This document shows, in pieces, positions 1 to 6,134 of a stretch of DNA of 6,134 nucleotides (within the stretch, counting starts at the first letter, position 1; each line of letters begins with the position of its first letter). This DNA comes from Actinomycetes bacterium. GTDB taxonomy: Bacteria > Actinomycetota > Actinomycetes > Actinomycetales > Cellulomonadaceae. The notes beneath the pieces were generated by a model. That model saw nothing but the letters and a program-made list of their open reading frames with translations. It did not search any database and had not been told where the DNA came from. The stretch lies in the NCBI GenBank assembly GCA_023430425.1, contig JAEZAR010000132.1, positions 1-6,134 of the forward strand, read 5' to 3'. The translations under genes were made by a program, and so were the position numbers.

Positions 1-80
1 GGACCCGAGGCAGCCCATGTTCGCGCGGCGCCGCATCGCGGGCAAGCTCGCAGCGCTGTACCAGCAATCGAGGAGTGCCA
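1..80. other. Unassigned sequence upstream of the yidC fragment
   Basis: These bases precede the YidC start and are open in all three forward frames. One frame closes at TAG 94-96, which would just overlap the yidC start if an upstream gene ended there. None of the three translations looks like a protein I recognise. In many bacteria rnpA and yidD lie just before yidC, but the typical YidD C-terminal GGYDP-type ending is absent here. The stretch could be the tail of an unknown gene or a leader. It probably belongs to the same foreign segment as the yidC fragment, but 80 bases are too few to be sure. Confidence 0.4.
70..75 (+). promoter_or_regulatory. Ribosome binding site for the yidC fragment
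   Basis: GAGGAG ends five bases before GTG 81. This decides the start, because the competing in-frame GTG at 75 overlaps the site itself. Confidence 0.55.
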
Positions 81-287
81 GTGTTTTCCGCCATAGCCAG
101 CGTATTGCAGCTCATAGTGGACCCGTGCTACGCGCTGACGGGCAACTGGTGGCTCGCCATCCTGCTGTTCACGCTCATCACGAAGGTCATTCTCATCCCG
201 ATGTCGCTGTGGGTGCAGTGGAACTCCATCAAGATGGTGCAGATCATGCCCGCGCTCAATCGCCTGAAGGTGAAGTACTTCGGCGAC

Positions 288-302
288 CGCCCTCACACCC
301 CA
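288..302. other. Junction between yidC fragment and mrp operon
   Basis: YidC similarity ends at 290, and the mrpA ribosome binding site begins at 303. The dozen bases between could belong to either side. No insertion sequence end, inverted repeat or obvious target duplication is visible here, and composition shifts across it from about 58% to above 70% GC. Confidence 0.65.
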
Positions 303-310
303 GGACGGAG
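303..310 (+). promoter_or_regulatory. Ribosome binding site that fixes the mrpA start at GTG 317
   Basis: GGACGGAG lies six bases before GTG 317. It supports a start there rather than at ATG 17, which would read 100 codons of unrelated sequence, or at ATG 326, which would sit 15 bases away and shorten the first helix. Confidence 0.6.
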
Positions 311-316
311 CCGGCC

Positions 317-3444
<3,128 letters not shown>

Positions 3445-3448
<4 letters not shown>

Positions 3449-3954
3449 TCGAGATGAGCCCCAACCTCACGCTCGTGGCCGTCATCGTCGTCCTCGTCGC
3501 GGCCGGCGTGTACCTGCTGCTGGAGCGGAGCCTGACCCGGGTGCTCATCGGCGTCGTGCTCATCAGCAACGGCATCAACCTGCTCATCCTCGCGGCAGGG
3601 GGGCGCGCCGCCGCCCCGCCGCTGTACGACCCCGACAACCCGGACGTCGGGATGAGCGACCCGCTGCCGCAGGCGATGGTCCTCACCGCGATCGTCATCA
3701 CCCTCGGCATCTCCGCGTTCCTCGCCACGCTGGCCTACCGCTCCTGGCAGCTCAACCGCCACGACGAGGTGCAGGACGACCTCGAGGACCGCCGCGTCGC
3801 GGCCAACGCCGCGTCCGACCGCGCCGCGTACCGCGACCTCGACACGGCCAGCGACGTGACGCTCGACGAGGAGGCCGCGGAGGTCCACGACGAGACCGCC
3901 CTCGACGCGATGCACGTCCCGCCGGCCGACGACGGGGGTGACGCGCGTGCCTGA
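3445..3954 (+). CDS. mrpC: Na+/H+ antiporter subunit C (NuoK-like) with long acidic C-terminal tail
   Basis: This small membrane subunit of the Mrp complex is homologous to NuoK of complex I and is needed for complex assembly and ion exchange. It has 169 residues. Three helices are visible: LTLVAVIVVLVAAGVYLLL near the start, VLIGVVLISNGINLLILA, and a third beginning in the family motif DPLPQAMVLTAIVI (72-85). The start is GTG 3445, with GAGGAGG at 3431-3437 seven bases upstream and a GTGA overlap with the mrpA stop; ATG 3454 is a weaker alternative. Bacillus MrpC is about 113 residues, and the extra length here is a polar tail (about 105-169) with 20 Asp/Glu and 6 Arg, with no helix long or hydrophobic enough to span the membrane. 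By topology the tail should be cytoplasmic. Its role is unknown. Confidence 0.93.
3934..3941 (+). promoter_or_regulatory. Ribosome binding site choosing the mrpD start at GTG 3947
   Basis: GGGGGTGA differs from the consensus GGAGGTGA at one base and ends five bases before GTG 3947. It lies inside the end of mrpC. The earlier GTG at 3938 is contained in this site and has no purine-rich motif of its own upstream. Confidence 0.5.
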
Positions 3955-5533
3955 CGTCTCGTGGGCCGTCCCGCTGCCCGTCATCCTGCCGCTGTCCGCA
4001 GCCGGCCTGGCGCTGGCCATGTGGCGGCACGCCCGCGCCCAGAACGTCATCAGCGTCGTCGCCCTCTCGGGCGTGCTCGCCGCGGCGGTGACCCTGCTGG
4101 TCGCCGCCGACGAGGGTCCCCAGGTGCTCGACGTCGGCGGCTGGACGGCGCCCGTCGGCATCCCGCTCGTCGCGGACCGCCTGTCCGCGCTCATGCTCAC
4201 CGTGTCGTCGGTGGTGCTCCTGTGCGTCCTCGTGTACTCGCTCTCCCAGGGCACCCAGTACGGCGAGGACGAGACCCCGGTGGCCATCTTCCACCCCACG
4301 TACCTCGTGCTCGCCGCGGGCGTGAACAACGCGTTCCTCTCGGGCGACCTGTTCAACCTCTACGTCGGCTTCGAGATCCTCCTCGTGGCGTCGTACGTGC
4401 TCATCACCCTGGGCGGGACGGGGGAGCGCGTCCGGGCGGGGACGATCTACGTCGTCGTCTCACTGGCCTCCTCGCTGCTGTTCCTGCTCGCCATCGGGCT
4501 GGTGTACGCCGCGACGGGGACGATGAACCTCGCCCAGCTCGCGGTCCGCCTGCCCGACGTCGACCCCGCCGTCGCCCTCGCCCTCCAGGTGCTGCTCCTC
4601 CTCGCCTTCGGGATCAAGGCTGCGGTGTTCCCGCTGTCGGCGTGGCTCCCGGACTCCTACCCGACGGCGCCCGCACCGGTCACCGCGGTGTTCGCGGGCC
4701 TGCTCACCAAGGTGGGTGTCTACGCGATCATCCGCACCCAGACGCTGCTGTTCCCCGAGGGCCGGGCGGACACGCTGCTCATGTGGGTGGCGCTCGCCAC
4801 GATGGTGGTCGGGATCCTCGGTGCCGTGGCGCAGAACGACATCAAACGGCTGCTGTCCTTCACGCTCGTCAGCCACATCGGCTACATGGTCTTCGGCATC
4901 GCCCTGTCCACCGACGCCGGGCTCACGGGCGCCGTGTTCTACGTCGCCCACCACATCACCGTCCAGACCACGCTCTTCCTCGTGGTGGGGCTCATGGAGC
5001 GCCGCGGCGGGTCCACCTCGCTCGACCGACTCGGCGGACTGGCCAAGATCGCGCCCGCCCTGGCGGTGATGTTCTTCGTCCCCGCGATGAGCCTGGCGGG
5101 GATCCCGCCGCTGTCCGGGTTCCTCGGCAAGGCCGGGCTGCTGCAGGCGGGCGTCGACGCCGGCACGCCGCTCGCGTGGGTGCTCGTCGGGGGCGGGGTG
5201 GCCACGTCCCTGCTCACCCTCTACGCGATCGTCAAGGCGTGGAACAAGGCGTTCTGGCAGGGTGCCCCCGCCGAGCTGCCGGCGCGGCCGCTGCCGCGGG
5301 GGATGGTCGGCGCGACGGCGGCGCTCGTCGTCACCGGCGTCGCGATCACCCTGGTGGCCGGGCCGCTGTACGGCTACACGGAGCGGGCCGCGCAGACGCT
5401 GCGCGAGCGCGGGTACTACGTCTCCACCGTCCTGCCCGAGCGCGGGCGCGGCACCGGCCAGTCCGACGACGTCACCGAGCGTGCGGAGGACGAGGCCGCC
5501 GGGGCCGGCGACGCAGGGGAGGGTTCGCCGTGA
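3947..5533 (+). CDS. mrpD: Na+/H+ antiporter subunit D (NuoM/NuoN-like)
   Basis: This is the second antiporter-fold subunit of the Mrp complex, related to NuoM/NuoN and to the first half of MrpA. It has 528 residues from GTG 3947 (531 if GTG 3938 is used), close to the usual length of about 490-500 plus a tail. The protein is almost wholly membrane-embedded, with about 14 helices expected. Key residues are E143 in LYVGFEILLVASYVLI, K224 in FGIKAAVFPLSAWLP, K255 in LLTKVGVYAIIR, H335/H336 in YVAHHITVQTTLFL and K395 in GFLGKAGLLQAG; the Glu and the first Lys correspond to residues shown essential in Bacillus MrpD. The last 40 or so residues are polar and acidic, without membrane character. The gene overlaps mrpC by 8 bases and mrpE by GTGA, so it is likely translated by coupling. 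The antiporter motifs sit with mrpC and mrpE, which argues against a complex I or hydrogenase subunit. Confidence 0.94.
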   Translation: MPDVSWAVPLPVILPLSAAGLALAMWRHARAQNVISVVALSGVLAAAVTLLVAADEGPQVLDVGGWTAPVGIPLVADRLSALMLTVSSVVLLCVLVYSLSQGTQYGEDETPVAIFHPTYLVLAAGVNNAFLSGDLFNLYVGFEILLVASYVLITLGGTGERVRAGTIYVVVSLASSLLFLLAIGLVYAATGTMNLAQLAVRLPDVDPAVALALQVLLLLAFGIKAAVFPLSAWLPDSYPTAPAPVTAVFAGLLTKVGVYAIIRTQTLLFPEGRADTLLMWVALATMVVGILGAVAQNDIKRLLSFTLVSHIGYMVFGIALSTDAGLTGAVFYVAHHITVQTTLFLVVGLMERRGGSTSLDRLGGLAKIAPALAVMFFVPAMSLAGIPPLSGFLGKAGLLQAGVDAGTPLAWVLVGGGVATSLLTLYAIVKAWNKAFWQGAPAELPARPLPRGMVGATAALVVTGVAITLVAGPLYGYTERAAQTLRERGYYVSTVLPERGRGTGQSDDVTERAEDEAAGAGDAGEGSP

Positions 5534-6114
5534 GCCTGCACCGTCGCCCCCGCGGGCTGCGCTTCACCGTGGTCGCCGTGATCTGGCTCACCGTGGTGTG
5601 GGTCCTGCTCTGGGGGGACCTCACCGCCGCGAACGTCCTGGCCGGGGCGGTGGTCGCCCTGGTCGTGGGGCTGACGCTGCGGATGCCGCCCGTGCGGTTC
5701 GAGGGCCGGGTCCACGTGGTGCCCCTGCTCTACCTCCTCTGGCGCTTCGTGGTGGACCTCGTCGTGGCGTCGGTCCAGGTGGTCGCCCTGGCGGTCAGCC
5801 TGCGGCGGCGCCCGCGCAGCGCGGTCGTGGGGGTCCAGCTGCGCAGCCGGAACGAGCTGTACATGACGCTGACCTCGGAGATCACGTGCCTGGTCCCCGG
5901 GTCGGTGGTCGTCGAGGCGCACCGCACGACGGGGATGCTCTACGTGCACGTGCTCGACCTGGGGATCTCCAAGGGCGTCGAGGCGGCCCGCCGGCACGTG
6001 CTCGACAACGAGGCGCGGGTGCTCCGCGCGCTCGCGTCCGACGCCGAGCTGGCCGACGCCGGGCTGGCCCGCAACCCCCGGCACGAGCCCGCCCCCCGGG
6101 AGGTGTCCGCGTGA
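5530..6114 (+). CDS. mrpE: Na+/H+ antiporter subunit E
   Basis: This is the MrpE/MnhE membrane subunit, found only in Mrp-type antiporters and related ion-pumping complexes, and needed for full complex activity. It has 194 residues, slightly above the usual 160 or so. Helices are seen at about 11-28 (FTVVAVIWLTVVWVLLW) and 33-50, with a further hydrophobic stretch at about 65-90 (LLYLLWRFVVDLVVASVQVV). The soluble C-terminal half carries the family signature around TSEITCLVPGSVVVEA (LVPGS at 121-125) and LYVHVLDL (138-144), equivalent to the TPGT and YVH-LD motifs of other MrpE proteins. GTG 5530 overlaps the mrpD stop, and AGGGGAGGG at 5515-5523 lies six bases upstream. The final 20 residues or so are polar and variable. 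C120 sits where family members often have another small or hydrophobic residue; I attach no function to it. Confidence 0.92.
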   Translation: MSLHRRPRGLRFTVVAVIWLTVVWVLLWGDLTAANVLAGAVVALVVGLTLRMPPVRFEGRVHVVPLLYLLWRFVVDLVVASVQVVALAVSLRRRPRSAVVGVQLRSRNELYMTLTSEITCLVPGSVVVEAHRTTGMLYVHVLDLGISKGVEAARRHVLDNEARVLRALASDAELADAGLARNPRHEPAPREVSA

Positions 6115-6134
6115 GCGTCGTCGTGGTCCTGGCC
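6111..6134 (+). CDS. mrpF: Start of the next operon gene, probably Na+/H+ antiporter subunit F (partial)
   Basis: GTG 6111 overlaps the mrpE stop as GTGA and follows GGGAGGTG (6098-6105) by five bases, a strong site. Only eight codons are present (MSVVVVLA), a hydrophobic beginning consistent with the first helix of MrpF. The identity rests on the conserved order mrpE-mrpF-mrpG, not on sequence similarity. Confidence 0.7.

Overview
The window is almost entirely one plus-strand operon for a multisubunit Na+/H+ antiporter (Mrp/Mnh, the CPA3 family) from a high-GC bacterium. The order is mrpA (with an MrpB domain fused to its C-terminus), mrpC, mrpD, mrpE and the first eight codons of a next gene, by position mrpF. 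About 73% GC in a hand-counted stretch, near-absent A/T third positions, GTG starts and the fused MrpA-MrpB layout all point to an actinobacterium, perhaps Micrococcales such as a Cellulomonas relative. That taxonomic call is inference, because no search was possible.

Positions 1-290 do not fit the rest. They hold the start of a YidC/Oxa1-family membrane insertase (about 70 codons from GTG at 81, after a GAGGAG site) that stops being YidC-like exactly after codon 288-290. From there the reading frame runs through unrelated bases to a stop at 324-326, already inside mrpA. A hand count gives about 58% GC for 81-290, with codons such as ATA that I did not find in the mrp genes. The simplest reading is a chimeric contig end or a recombination scar joining a fragment of another genome directly upstream of the mrp ribosome binding site. 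The bases at 1-80 precede yidC and have no product I recognise. A naive gene caller would start mrpA at ATG 17 because the frame happens to be open through the foreign DNA; the supported start is GTG 317.

From 317 to the end the genes are packed with no intergenic gaps. mrpA/mrpC, mrpD/mrpE and mrpE/mrpF each share a GTGA stop/start overlap, and mrpC/mrpD overlap by 8 bases. All mrp starts are GTG with purine-rich ribosome binding sites, which suggests one transcript with translational coupling. The promoter, if there was one directly upstream, is not present because the foreign segment replaces it.

Together the proteins would form the membrane complex that exchanges cytoplasmic Na+ (or other monovalent cations) for external H+. 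MrpA and MrpD carry the complex I-like antiporter folds with the membrane Glu and Lys residues, MrpC is NuoK-like, the MrpB domain and MrpE are assembly and transport subunits, and MrpF and MrpG would be expected just beyond the window. I see no undescribed system here. The points worth a second look are the junction at about 290, the collagen-like tandem repeat in the MrpA-MrpB linker, and the acidic tails on MrpC and MrpD.
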